From contig CACJQJ010000006.1 of assembly GCA_902595525.1 (NCBI GenBank), positions 1 through 35,893 on the forward strand: a stretch of DNA of 35,893 nucleotides. The letters run 5' to 3'. Position 1 is the stretch's first letter, and each line of letters begins with the position of its first letter. Positions 16,803 through 24,341 of the stretch are shown here, piece after piece. The translations under genes were made by a program, and so were the position numbers. The notes under the pieces are model-generated. The model searched no databases and was not told the DNA's origin. It saw only the letters and a list, made by a program, of their open reading frames with translations. The stretch is from an uncultured Alphaproteobacteria bacterium. GTDB taxonomy: Bacteria; Pseudomonadota; Alphaproteobacteria; HIMB59.

Positions 16803-17838
16803 CTTTTATTATCTTGATAAAAAGATCTCCAGATTGTATTGGTGTTAAAAATTTTCTTTTATTTTGTAATAATTTTTTTGATAAATCTGAATTAAATGCA
16901 TTTTTAGTAATTAATTTTGATAAACTTTTTTCTTTGAAATTATTTAAGTAGATAATTCCATCCCTTTTAAGAGTATTCATAATTGTTTTAGTTTTATATG
17001 TAATAATCATTTTTTTGAGTTGAAGGGCATTAGCAAGTGACATACCAAAACCTTCATATTTACTTACTGAGACATAGAAGTCACTCTTAGAATATAGTTT
17101 TGATAATAAATTAGTCGATACATTACTATAAAACTTAACTTTATTACTTAATCTATAATTACTTATAATTTTTAGTAATCTATTATAGTATTTACTCTCT
17201 CTAGTTATATCTCCTACAATATTTAATTTTATTTTATCCATGTATCTTAATTCGTTTAACAGATAATGATAATTTTTTCTCTCAATAATACTTCCTACAG
17301 ATAGTAAATTTATATTTTTATCTTTTTTTAATTTATATTTTTTCAATTTTTCTATTCCAGGTTCTACAACTAGAATTTTTCGCTTATTAATTTTAAATTT
17401 TTCAAAAATTAGTTGTTTCGTATCATTTGAAGTGACAATTATTTTTTTCGTTTTCTTATATAATTTTTTAGCGTTCTTAAGAAAAAATTGACTTTTATTA
17501 CCACTAAATTCTAGATAAAGAGGGTGGTGTATAAGAGCTATTACTACAAATCTATCTAAATAGTTTATTATACTATCAATACACTCATAAACTAATCCAT
17601 CAAAAATTAGTACTGAATTATCAGGTAACTTTTCTAAAGCTTTTTTTAGATTTTTTAAGTCATTTTCTTTAGGAAAGGGAAAGCTATCTGCTAGTTTGAT
17701 AGTATTTAAATTAAATTTAATTTTTTTAGCTCTTTTTAATATATTTTTTTCATAAATGTAACCACCTGTTTTTGTATTAATATCACCTGGATAAATAAAA
17801 TAATAAGATTTATTGTGTATTACTGATCTCTTGTTCAT
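16795..17838 (-). CDS. GT4-family glycosyltransferase
   Basis: 347 residues with a GT-B fold of family 4. The N-lobe has a Gly-rich start (NTKTGGYIYE, 21-30) and FDGLVYE; the C-lobe has LLSVGSIIERKNYHYLLNEL (178-197), the usual donor-domain beginning, and the donor-site SKYEGFGMSLANAL (259-272). The EX7E signature is partial: Glu262 is present, but the second position (270) is Asn. No membrane segment. The start overlaps the PTPS-like stop by 29 bases, a tight coupling. The acceptor is unknown; the surrounding genes suggest a soluble pterin- or pyrimidine-type molecule rather than a cell-surface polymer, and no other polysaccharide genes are nearby. Confidence 0.83.
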   Translation of the reverse strand: MNKRSVIHNKSYYFIYPGDINTKTGGYIYEKNILKRAKKIKFNLNTIKLADSFPFPKENDLKNLKKALEKLPDNSVLIFDGLVYECIDSIINYLDRFVVIALIHHPLYLEFSGNKSQFFLKNAKKLYKKTKKIIVTSNDTKQLIFEKFKINKRKILVVEPGIEKLKKYKLKKDKNINLLSVGSIIERKNYHYLLNELRYMDKIKLNIVGDITRESKYYNRLLKIISNYRLSNKVKFYSNVSTNLLSKLYSKSDFYVSVSKYEGFGMSLANALQLKKMIITYKTKTIMNTLKRDGIIYLNNFKEKSLSKLITKNAFNSDLSKKLLQNKRKFLTPIQSGDLFIKIIKDA

Positions 17839-18217
17839 AAGAAGCCCAAGCTACATTTGACTCAGTTAAAATAATTTTAATTTTATGCAACTTGTTAAAA
17901 TCTTCTATGTAATCTTTTTGTAATTTATCGCATATTCTATCAAAAATATCTTTAGCAAGAAATTCCGTAGAGGTAATTATATTTTTAAATTCTTCAACTT
18001 CGTCTAAATTTTTATAACTATAAAATTTTAACACGTCAGAGAGAATTTCTGTTACAACCCCGAGATCCATAATAATGTTATATTTGTTAATGTCTTTTGC
18101 ATAAAACTCAGCATCAACTATGTAGGTCGCTCCATGCATATTCTGTGCTGGTCCAAAAACCTCACCTGGGAGAGAATGTGCAATTAAAATATTATTTCGA
18201 ACAGTAATTGAATACAT
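17810..18217 (-). CDS. PTPS/QueD-like protein with altered zinc site
   Basis: 135 residues, the size of 6-pyruvoyl-tetrahydropterin synthase / 6-carboxytetrahydropterin synthase. The fold markers are HSLPGEVFGPAQNMHGATY (14-32), IIMDLGVVTEIL (48-59, family D-F/L-G), STEFLAKDIFDRI (83-95) and TESNVAWASYE (118-128) with the pterin-binding Glu119. In usual members the zinc is held by three histidines, His plus HGH; here His14 and His28 remain but the third position is Ala30 (MHGATY). No Cys is in the usual catalytic position. It therefore probably does not do standard QueD or PTPS chemistry. It lies between the dehydrogenase and the glycosyltransferase in one operon. Confidence 0.82.
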   Translation of the reverse strand: MYSITVRNNILIAHSLPGEVFGPAQNMHGATYIVDAEFYAKDINKYNIIMDLGVVTEILSDVLKFYSYKNLDEVEEFKNIITSTEFLAKDIFDRICDKLQKDYIEDFNKLHKIKIILTESNVAWASYEQEISNTQ

Positions 18218-18218
18218 T

Positions 18219-19181
18219 TTAATACTTTATAGCATGCATTATGCTTTCTGGATTATTTAATATTGAAATATAATCTTTCTCTAGGTCCTTAAATTCACTC
18301 TCAGTGTTTATTAATTTAAGAAGGTGGTTATTAGATAAAGCATTTATAGCTAAATTCAGTCTCTTTTTATAATCATATTTTTTTGATAAATATTTTGGAA
18401 TATTTGAAACTTGAGAGCCAATAATTTTTAATCTCTTTGAGTGAAAATTGCCTCCTAAATCTATATGACCTTTTCTATTTCCATACCAACTAGCCTCAAT
18501 AAATTTTCCTTCTAAATTTAATTTTTTTAGTGATTGGTTTAATACATCGTAATTAGATGTTGTATTAATTATAACATCTAAGTCTTTAATTTTTTTAAAA
18601 TTAATAAATTTTAGTCCTAAAATATTAGCAAATTTCTTCTTTTTAATATTTATGTCAGTAATAAAGACATTTTTAAATTTTAGTAATTTATAATAGTAGG
18701 CAGTTAAAATACCAACAGAGCCCATCCCTGTTATCAATATTTTGTTATTTAATTTTGCTTGAGCGTCCCAAAAGATATTAATAGCTGTTTCCATATTTGC
18801 TGTTAGTAAATATTTTCGAATATCACCATTACCTTTTAAAATGTTCACATTATTTATATTAATCTTAAATAGTGACTGATGAGGGTAAAGGCAGAATGTA
18901 TTTTTATTTAAATATTTTTTTGGGCCTTCAACTATTTTACCAACATTAATATAACCGTATTTTATTGGAAAAGAAAAAGATCCCTCTTGAAAAGGAGATT
19001 TCATTATATCAAACTGATCTTTGCTAATATTACCAGATGCTACTAATCTCTCAGTACCCTTACTAATTCCTGAATAAAGAGTTTTTACAAGAACAGTTTT
19101 AGAATTTTTTTTATAGCTTAGTATTTTTTTCTTAATAATTGGTTTATTTTTATTCTTAAGCCATAGAGAATAAGTTTCCAT
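18219..19181 (-). CDS. BchC-like medium-chain dehydrogenase lacking zinc ligands
   Basis: About 320 residues of the MDR alcohol dehydrogenase superfamily. From the chosen start: SGISKGTERLV (37-47), FPIKYGYINVGKIVEG (71-86), CLYPHQSLF, a TANMETAINIFWDA stretch, the Rossmann loop GMGSVG (152-157) and ASWYGNRKGHIDLGGNFHSK. The catalytic-zinc Cys of ordinary members is Ser here, and the GHE motif is replaced by YGY; the structural four-Cys lobe is missing (one Cys in that region). It resembles bacteriochlorophyllide dehydrogenase BchC and related pathway enzymes, so it likely oxidises or reduces a bulky small molecule without zinc. The frame is open to ATG 19208, but METYSLW from 19181 fits the family start and leaves 29 bases to the divergent hydrolase. 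It is the first gene of the minus-strand operon. Confidence 0.82.
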   Translation of the reverse strand: METYSLWLKNKNKPIIKKKILSYKKNSKTVLVKTLYSGISKGTERLVASGNISKDQFDIMKSPFQEGSFSFPIKYGYINVGKIVEGPKKYLNKNTFCLYPHQSLFKININNVNILKGNGDIRKYLLTANMETAINIFWDAQAKLNNKILITGMGSVGILTAYYYKLLKFKNVFITDINIKKKKFANILGLKFINFKKIKDLDVIINTTSNYDVLNQSLKKLNLEGKFIEASWYGNRKGHIDLGGNFHSKRLKIIGSQVSNIPKYLSKKYDYKKRLNLAINALSNNHLLKLINTESEFKDLEKDYISILNNPESIMHAIKY

Positions 19182-19210
19182 AATAATTATATAAATGTTA
19201 AATATCACTT

Positions 19211-19969
19211 ATGCTATCAAAGTTTTGGTCCGATTTGACATCAGTAGAGATAAGTAAATTAGGTAAAAATAAGATACTTATTCTCCCATTTTCATCTGTA
19301 GAACAACATGGAGAACACCTTCCATCAGGTACTGATAAATTGATATTAGATGGTATTGTAAATACTTTTATTAATAAATATCCCAAACTTAATAAATATT
19401 TAATTCTACCAAATATCTCAATAGGTTCAGCGAGTGAGCATAATAGCTTTGAGGGCACTCTATCTTCGAACTCTACAAATTATATTGATTATATTATCAG
19501 CATAGTTGGTGGGTTATGTATTCGTAGATATAAAAAATTTATCTTTTTAAATAGTCATGGCGGACAAATTAGTCACTTAGATATAGCTGCTAAAGAAATT
19601 AAAAGTAGATATAAAGCTGTCGATATTGTTAAGGCACATTATTTTTTATTTAAAGGTTTTGAAAAAATTATTCCAAAAAAGGAATTACTTTATGGATATC
19701 ATGGAGGTGAATTTGAAACATCAATAATGCTCCACCTCTATCCAGAATTGATAAAATTAAATAAAATTAAAAGAAACAAACTCTCAACTGACTTTAAATC
19801 TAAAAAAATAATTTCTTATGAAAGAACAATTAAAAGAGCTTGGAATACAAAAGATTTGTCCAAAACAGGTATCATAGGCAATCCTACAAAATCCTCTGCA
19901 GATAAAGGAAAAAGAATTCTAGATCTTACATCAATAAACTTAAAAAAAATAATTGATGAAATGAAGTAA
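19211..19969 (+). CDS. Creatininase-family metal amidohydrolase (ArfB/MftE-type family)
   Basis: 252 residues. The metal site of the creatininase family is visible: VEQHGEHLPSGTD (Glu31, His33, Asp42), NSHGGQ (His116) and the later HGGEFETS (Glu167). Known members are creatininase, the archaeal FAPy deformylase ArfB of riboflavin/F420 synthesis, MftE of mycofactocin synthesis, and an inosose hydrolase, so the reaction is hydrolysis of an amide or similar bond in a small molecule. An ArfB-like role is attractive because GTP cyclohydrolase II and a RibD-type reductase are neighbours, but family membership alone cannot decide. It is divergent from the dehydrogenase; its stop abuts the tRNA-Cys gene on the other strand. 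Confidence 0.87.
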   Translation: MLSKFWSDLTSVEISKLGKNKILILPFSSVEQHGEHLPSGTDKLILDGIVNTFINKYPKLNKYLILPNISIGSASEHNSFEGTLSSNSTNYIDYIISIVGGLCIRRYKKFIFLNSHGGQISHLDIAAKEIKSRYKAVDIVKAHYFLFKGFEKIIPKKELLYGYHGGEFETSIMLHLYPELIKLNKIKRNKLSTDFKSKKIISYERTIKRAWNTKDLSKTGIIGNPTKSSADKGKRILDLTSINLKKIIDEMK

Positions 19970-20043
19970 TGGAGGCCCACCCCGGAATCGAACCGAGCTA
20001 CAAGGATTTGCAGTCCTCTGCATAACCAATCTGCCAGCGGGCC
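19970..20043 (-). tRNA. tRNA-Cys (anticodon GCA)
   Basis: On the minus strand, acceptor GGCCCGC (20043-20037) pairs with GTGGGCC (19980-19974) with one G-T pair. Discriminator T (19973), the U73 identity base of tRNA-Cys, and encoded CCA (19972-19970) follow. The anticodon loop is CTGCAAA giving GCA, and the T-loop is GGTTCGATTCC. Length is 74 with CCA. It is transcribed towards the creatininase gene and its CCA end touches that gene's stop codon. A TATATA box lies about 15 bases upstream on the minus strand. Confidence 0.96.
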
Positions 20044-20109
20044 TTGTTGGAATTTTTACTATATATGCTTTTAAAATTCTATAATAATTAACATGTTTTA
20101 AATAATACA

Positions 20110-21126
20110 ATGAAACTGGATAAATTTAAAAAATACCCATTAACCTTTGGTGTTACACCAATTGAGTTTTTACCCAGACTTTCAAAACATATTGATAAAG
20201 ATATCGAAATTTATGCAAAAAGAGATGATTGTAATTCAGGCTTGGCCTTTGGTGGTAATAAGTTGAGAAAACTAGAGTACATAATACCAGATGCTATTGC
20301 ATCGGGCGCAGATACTTTAGTCTCAATTGGTGGAGTACAATCAAACCATACTAGAATGGTAGCTGCTGTTGCAGCTAAGATTGGGATGAAATGTAGATTA
20401 GTTCAAGAAAAATGGGTTCCGCACCACGACTCTGTTTACGATAGAGTTGGCAATATTTTATTAACAAAATTAATGGGTGCTGACAGCCGTCTAGTTGAAG
20501 ATGGCTTTGATATAGGAATTCGAAAAAGTTGGGAAGATGCAATTGAGTCTGTAAAAAAAGAGGGAGGTATCCCTTATGGTATCCCAGCAGGTGCTTCTGT
20601 TCATAAATATGGTGGTCTTGGTTATGTTGGATTTGCTGAGGAGGTAAGACAGCAAGAGAAAGATCTTGGTTTTAAATTTGATTATATAATTGTATGTGTT
20701 GTTACTGGATCCACACAAGGAGGCATGGTTGTTGGATTTGCAGAGGATAACAGAGCTGATAAAGTAATCGGTATAGATGCTTCTGGTACATTAGAACAGA
20801 CTAAGAAACAGGTCCAAGCTATTGTTTCTAATACAGCAAAGTTAGTTGAATTAGGAAGAGAGATTAAAAATGATGAAATTATTATCAATCCTAACTATGC
20901 TTATCCAGCTTATGGCGTCCCAAGTGAGGAAACAAATGAAGCTATAAGATTATCTGCAAGGTTAGAGGGTATGATAACTGATCCAGTTTATGAGGGAAAA
21001 TCTATGCAAGGCCTTCTAGATCTTGCTAAAAATGATTTTTTTCCAAAAGGATCTAAAATTTTATATGCACATTTGGGAGGAGCTCCTGCGATTAATGGCT
21101 ATAGTTATTACTACCGTAATGGATGA
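20110..21126 (+). CDS. acdS: 1-aminocyclopropane-1-carboxylate (ACC) deaminase
   Basis: 338 residues, the exact length of Pseudomonas AcdS, and alignable without gaps from memory. This PLP enzyme breaks ACC to 2-oxobutanoate and ammonia. The residues that separate true ACC deaminases from D-cysteine desulfhydrase relatives are all present: PLP lysine Lys51 ([12 protein letters not shown]), Ser78 (GGVQSNHTR), Tyr294 and Glu295 ([11 protein letters not shown]) and Leu322 (AHLGGAP). A -10-like TATAAT is at 20080-20085 in the gap after tRNA-Cys, but I see no good -35. The PuuA-like gene follows after 20 bases, so the two are probably co-transcribed. In a likely marine organism ACC could serve as a nitrogen source from algae or be a stand-in for another amino acid. 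Confidence 0.93.
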   Translation: MKLDKFKKYPLTFGVTPIEFLPRLSKHIDKDIEIYAKRDDCNSGLAFGGNKLRKLEYIIPDAIASGADTLVSIGGVQSNHTRMVAAVAAKIGMKCRLVQEKWVPHHDSVYDRVGNILLTKLMGADSRLVEDGFDIGIRKSWEDAIESVKKEGGIPYGIPAGASVHKYGGLGYVGFAEEVRQQEKDLGFKFDYIIVCVVTGSTQGGMVVGFAEDNRADKVIGIDASGTLEQTKKQVQAIVSNTAKLVELGREIKNDEIIINPNYAYPAYGVPSEETNEAIRLSARLEGMITDPVYEGKSMQGLLDLAKNDFFPKGSKILYAHLGGAPAINGYSYYYRNG

Positions 21127-21146
21127 TTATAAAAACATAAAATTCA

Positions 21147-22538
21147 ATGAAAAAAATTTTAGCTAAAAATTTAACTGAGGCAAAATCTTTTCTTAAAAAA
21201 AACCCTAAAATAAAATCCATTGATATTGTATTCCATGATGTAAATGGAGTGGGTAGGGGAAAAATAATTAGAAGACACGAACTTTTAAATCTCTATGAGT
21301 CAGGAAGACAGTTTCCTCTTTCTGTGCTTGGGATGGATATTACTGGAGAAGATGTTCCTGATACTGGATTAATTTTAGAGCAGGGAGATGGCGATATAAA
21401 AGCTTGGCCAATAGTTTCATCTTTAAAATCTATTTATAATAGCAACCCTCCAAGAGGTGAACTTTTTATGACAATGTCAGATATTGAGGGAAATAAACTT
21501 AATATCGATCCTAGAAATGTTTTAGAGTCTTTAATTAATCAATATGAAAAAGAAGGAATTAAGTTATTTGGAGTATTTGAATTAGAGTTTTTTCTTGTTT
21601 CAAATAACTTAGATCAATATGGCAAACTTCAACCAGCAAAATCAATTATTGGAAAAAAAAGAACACATAGAAAAACTGATGTTTATTCAGTGGACAAACT
21701 TCATGAAATGATCCCTTTATTTAATGATATTTATGAGGCAGCTAAAGTTGCTGGATTAGATGTAGAGACTGTTATCTCAGAGTATGCACCCGGTCAATTT
21801 GAATTAACATTGAAACATCAGAGTAATCTTTTGAAATCAGCGGATGATATAATACGACTTAAAAGAATAGTTAGGGCTCAATCGAGATCTCATGGAATTA
21901 CAGCTTGTTTCATGGCTAAACCAATGGAGAACGTATCTGGCTCCGGCATGCATTTTCATATCTCAATGTATGACAAAAAAGGTATTAATTTATTTTCAGA
22001 AAATAATAAAGGTAAAATTAACCCAAATCTTTTAAATGCAATTGGTGGTTTATCTCAAACAATGGGTGAAAGTATGTTGGTTTTTGCTCCACATGCGAAT
22101 AGTTGGAGAAGACTTGTTTTAGGATCATATGCTCCTGTGAGACCAAATTGGGGTTTAGATAATAGATCAGTAGCTTTTAGAATTCCAAGTAGCTCTAACA
22201 AGAATAGAAGAATAGAACACCGTGTTTCAGGTGTAGACGCAAATCCCTATCTAGTAGCTTTGACTGTCTTGTCGGCTATACGTTATGGAATGAAAAATAA
22301 AATTAAACCCCCAGAGCAAACTAAAGGAAATGCTTACAAACAAAAACAAAATTCAAACATAAAAATGCCTCATGATTGGAGTTCTGCTATTATTTTTGCA
22401 AAAAAATCAAAATTTTTAAAAGAAACATTAGGACAAGATCTACATAAGGCCTTTATCGCTATTAAAGAAATGGAATATCAAAAAGTAGCAAGTACAGTCT
22501 CAGAGTTAGATATTGATTTGTATTTAAATGCTATTTGA
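21147..22538 (+). CDS. Glutamine synthetase-like gamma-glutamyl ligase (PuuA-like)
   Basis: 463 residues of the glutamine synthetase superfamily, class I-like fold but the PuuA/GMAS-type branch. N-terminal beta-grasp HDVNGVGRGKII (27-38) and SVLGMDITGE; catalytic domain with FELEFFLV metal glutamate, EYAPGQFELTL, ATP/Glu site ENVSGSGMHFHIS, then WGLDNRSVAFRIP and RIEHRVSGVDANPYL. PuuA joins glutamate to putrescine; relatives act on methylamine, ethanolamine or other amines. The product would be a gamma-glutamyl amine used for nitrogen. There is no adenylylation tyrosine loop of GlnA that I can identify. It is 20 bases after acdS, and its end overlaps the convergent PanB-like gene by 8 bases. 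The amine substrate is unknown. Confidence 0.88.
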   Translation: MKKILAKNLTEAKSFLKKNPKIKSIDIVFHDVNGVGRGKIIRRHELLNLYESGRQFPLSVLGMDITGEDVPDTGLILEQGDGDIKAWPIVSSLKSIYNSNPPRGELFMTMSDIEGNKLNIDPRNVLESLINQYEKEGIKLFGVFELEFFLVSNNLDQYGKLQPAKSIIGKKRTHRKTDVYSVDKLHEMIPLFNDIYEAAKVAGLDVETVISEYAPGQFELTLKHQSNLLKSADDIIRLKRIVRAQSRSHGITACFMAKPMENVSGSGMHFHISMYDKKGINLFSENNKGKINPNLLNAIGGLSQTMGESMLVFAPHANSWRRLVLGSYAPVRPNWGLDNRSVAFRIPSSSNKNRRIEHRVSGVDANPYLVALTVLSAIRYGMKNKIKPPEQTKGNAYKQKQNSNIKMPHDWSSAIIFAKKSKFLKETLGQDLHKAFIAIKEMEYQKVASTVSELDIDLYLNAI

Positions 22539-23316
22539 TTTTACTTTGGAATTTTTCAAATTCAGATAAATCCATTTTTATAAGATGTTTGTCCTCAGGA
22601 TAGTTACCACTTTTAATATCTTCTAAAAACATTTTAAATCCTTTTTCTCGTAATTGTTGTAATTTTTCTTCTTCTTTTTTTATATCTACATACTTCTTAG
22701 CATGCCTCGGGTAATGACCTGAATTAATACCTAATATATCATTGCAAAATAAATATTGAGTATCACAAACATCTCCACAACCCATACCCATTGTGATCAT
22801 CTTTGTATTTTTAGTAATAAAATCAGCCAGTTCAACAGGCACAACTTCAACTTCAACACAGGCTGCTCCAGCGTTTTCTAAATCTTTGACATTTTGATAA
22901 ACTTTTATTGCTTCCTCTGCTGTTTTTCCTACAGCGCGAAAGTTTGTCCAGGTAGCTCTATTTGGGACTAACCCAACATGAGCTGTAACAGGTATCCCTT
23001 CTTTTGCCATTCCTTCTATCCAATCAATGGAATGTGAACAATAAACAGCATCACCACCCATATCTAAGATTTCAAAACCTTTTTTAATGGCTTCTTTTTT
23101 GGAACTGACTGTTCCATGTTTTAAACCTACCGAGAGAAAAGCATTTGGGGCAACTTCTCTAACTTTTTTGAAATAATTATCTGGTTCACAAGATATGATT
23201 TCTATACCAGATTTATATGCTGCCTCTGCTTCTTTATCTGTATCGATATGAGTTTGTGCCCATTTTTTTTTTCCTTTTTGGCTCCAAAGGTCATAGACAC
23301 TTGGTCTATTACGCAT
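22531..23316 (-). CDS. PanB-like (ketopantoate hydroxymethyltransferase family) protein, atypical
   Basis: 261 residues. The second half follows PanB: TAHVGLVPNRATW (family GHIGLTPQ), VGKTAEEAIKVY, DLENAGAACVEVEVVPVELA (family LExAGxxxxVLExVP), MGMGCGDVCDTQYLFCNDIL (family IGIGAGxxxDGQVLVxxDxL) and a closing HAKKYVD. The first half is unlike PanB: the usual TAYD and VGDSLGMV metal/substrate segments are not visible, and the protein begins about 20 residues short. So the TIM barrel of the PanB/PEP-mutase group is kept but the aldol partner is probably different. The ATG overlaps the desaturase stop by 8 bases, so these two work in one operon. I would not call it panB. Confidence 0.7.
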   Translation of the reverse strand: MRNRPSVYDLWSQKGKKKWAQTHIDTDKEAEAAYKSGIEIISCEPDNYFKKVREVAPNAFLSVGLKHGTVSSKKEAIKKGFEILDMGGDAVYCSHSIDWIEGMAKEGIPVTAHVGLVPNRATWTNFRAVGKTAEEAIKVYQNVKDLENAGAACVEVEVVPVELADFITKNTKMITMGMGCGDVCDTQYLFCNDILGINSGHYPRHAKKYVDIKKEEEKLQQLREKGFKMFLEDIKSGNYPEDKHLIKMDLSEFEKFQSKIK

Positions 23317-24301
23317 TTTGATTATTCGGAACAGCTACATTTAATTCGTAAGATGGATCTTTTGCCTGTTTAAATATAGTAGGTATTATTTCAGAATACG
23401 CACCCAAGAGACCTTTCTTAGCCGGTGGCATCTGATCTTTAACTAATTGGTGCAGTTTAGGCAAGTTATGCGAAGGCACAGTAGGGAACATATGGTGTTC
23501 AATATGATATTCCATCTGCCAATATAAAAAACTGAAGATCGGGTTTAAATGCATTGTTCTAGTACTATATCTGTGATCTTTAATATTATCTTTTAACCCA
23601 GTGTGTTGAGTTAATCCAAAAAGTCTTTTGAGTGTTATCCCATAAAAGTTTGGAAGTAAAAAATATAAAACCGGTAACCAAGACTGAAAAGCAATTGATA
23701 TAGTTATTAATAAGATCCAAATACCAACGTGTAATCTTGAAGAGTTTATACATTTTTGATGTTCTCTCTCAGGAATTACTTGTTTCATCACTTCTGTTTT
23801 TTTGCCTAAAGCATGAAGAATTGTTTCGTATTGAGTTGTTTTTTTAAAATTAATTATGTCAAAGAAAGGTATGAATAAACTGAAAAAGTAAAAAACATCA
23901 GTTGGTCTTCTAATTGCTATTTCAAAATCAAGAGGATCATCGAAGTAAGTATAACCATGATGACGGAAATGAGACCATCTCCATCTTACTGGTTCAAATC
24001 CATTCATATAACTACCAATTTGATAAAAAAAGTTATTCCAATAGTTCGTTTTAAAAGCTGTTTTATGTCCAGTTTCGTGCCAAATAGGATCTGCGCAATT
24101 CCATATATTTCCATAAATTAAAAAAAATAATAAAGACCACCAAGTCCCCCATGTCATATAAGCTAAAACACCAAATACAATTAAAGACCCAAAGAAAATA
24201 AACATATGTTTAAAACCTTGATAATCAGACTTCTTAAGAAGCTTTACAAATTCTTCCTTATCAACGTCACAATGATGCCATTTGTCTAAGTCAACTTTCA
24301 T
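23309..24301 (-). CDS. Membrane fatty-acid-desaturase-family oxygenase (MocD-like)
   Basis: 330 residues, several membrane helices (about 33-65, 190-222 and others) and the three histidine boxes of di-iron membrane desaturases/hydroxylases: HETGH (75-79), HFRHH (111-115) and HIEHH (266-270), plus a QHTG near 232. The NPIFSFLYWQMEYHIEHHMF stretch and the following VPSHNLPKLHQ fit the branch that includes rhizopine catabolism protein MocD and alkane-type monooxygenases, so the substrate need not be a fatty acid. It leads a two-gene minus-strand operon with the PanB-like gene. The upstream gap to the 4-helix membrane gene is 40 bases on the same strand. Confidence 0.85.
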   Translation of the reverse strand: MKVDLDKWHHCDVDKEEFVKLLKKSDYQGFKHMFIFFGSLIVFGVLAYMTWGTWWSLLFFLIYGNIWNCADPIWHETGHKTAFKTNYWNNFFYQIGSYMNGFEPVRWRWSHFRHHGYTYFDDPLDFEIAIRRPTDVFYFFSLFIPFFDIINFKKTTQYETILHALGKKTEVMKQVIPEREHQKCINSSRLHVGIWILLITISIAFQSWLPVLYFLLPNFYGITLKRLFGLTQHTGLKDNIKDHRYSTRTMHLNPIFSFLYWQMEYHIEHHMFPTVPSHNLPKLHQLVKDQMPPAKKGLLGAYSEIIPTIFKQAKDPSYELNVAVPNNQNA

Positions 24302-24341
24302 TTATAAAAAAATACCATAAACTAAAAAAAAATAAATAAGG

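Noticed and set aside
14035..20043. The cluster as a genomic island integrated at tRNA-Cys.
   Set aside because: No integrase, no visible repeat of the tRNA 3' end at the other border, and base composition like the surroundings.
20491..20888. Two minus-strand ORFs inside acdS.
   Set aside because: Antisense shadows of a gene with all its diagnostic residues.
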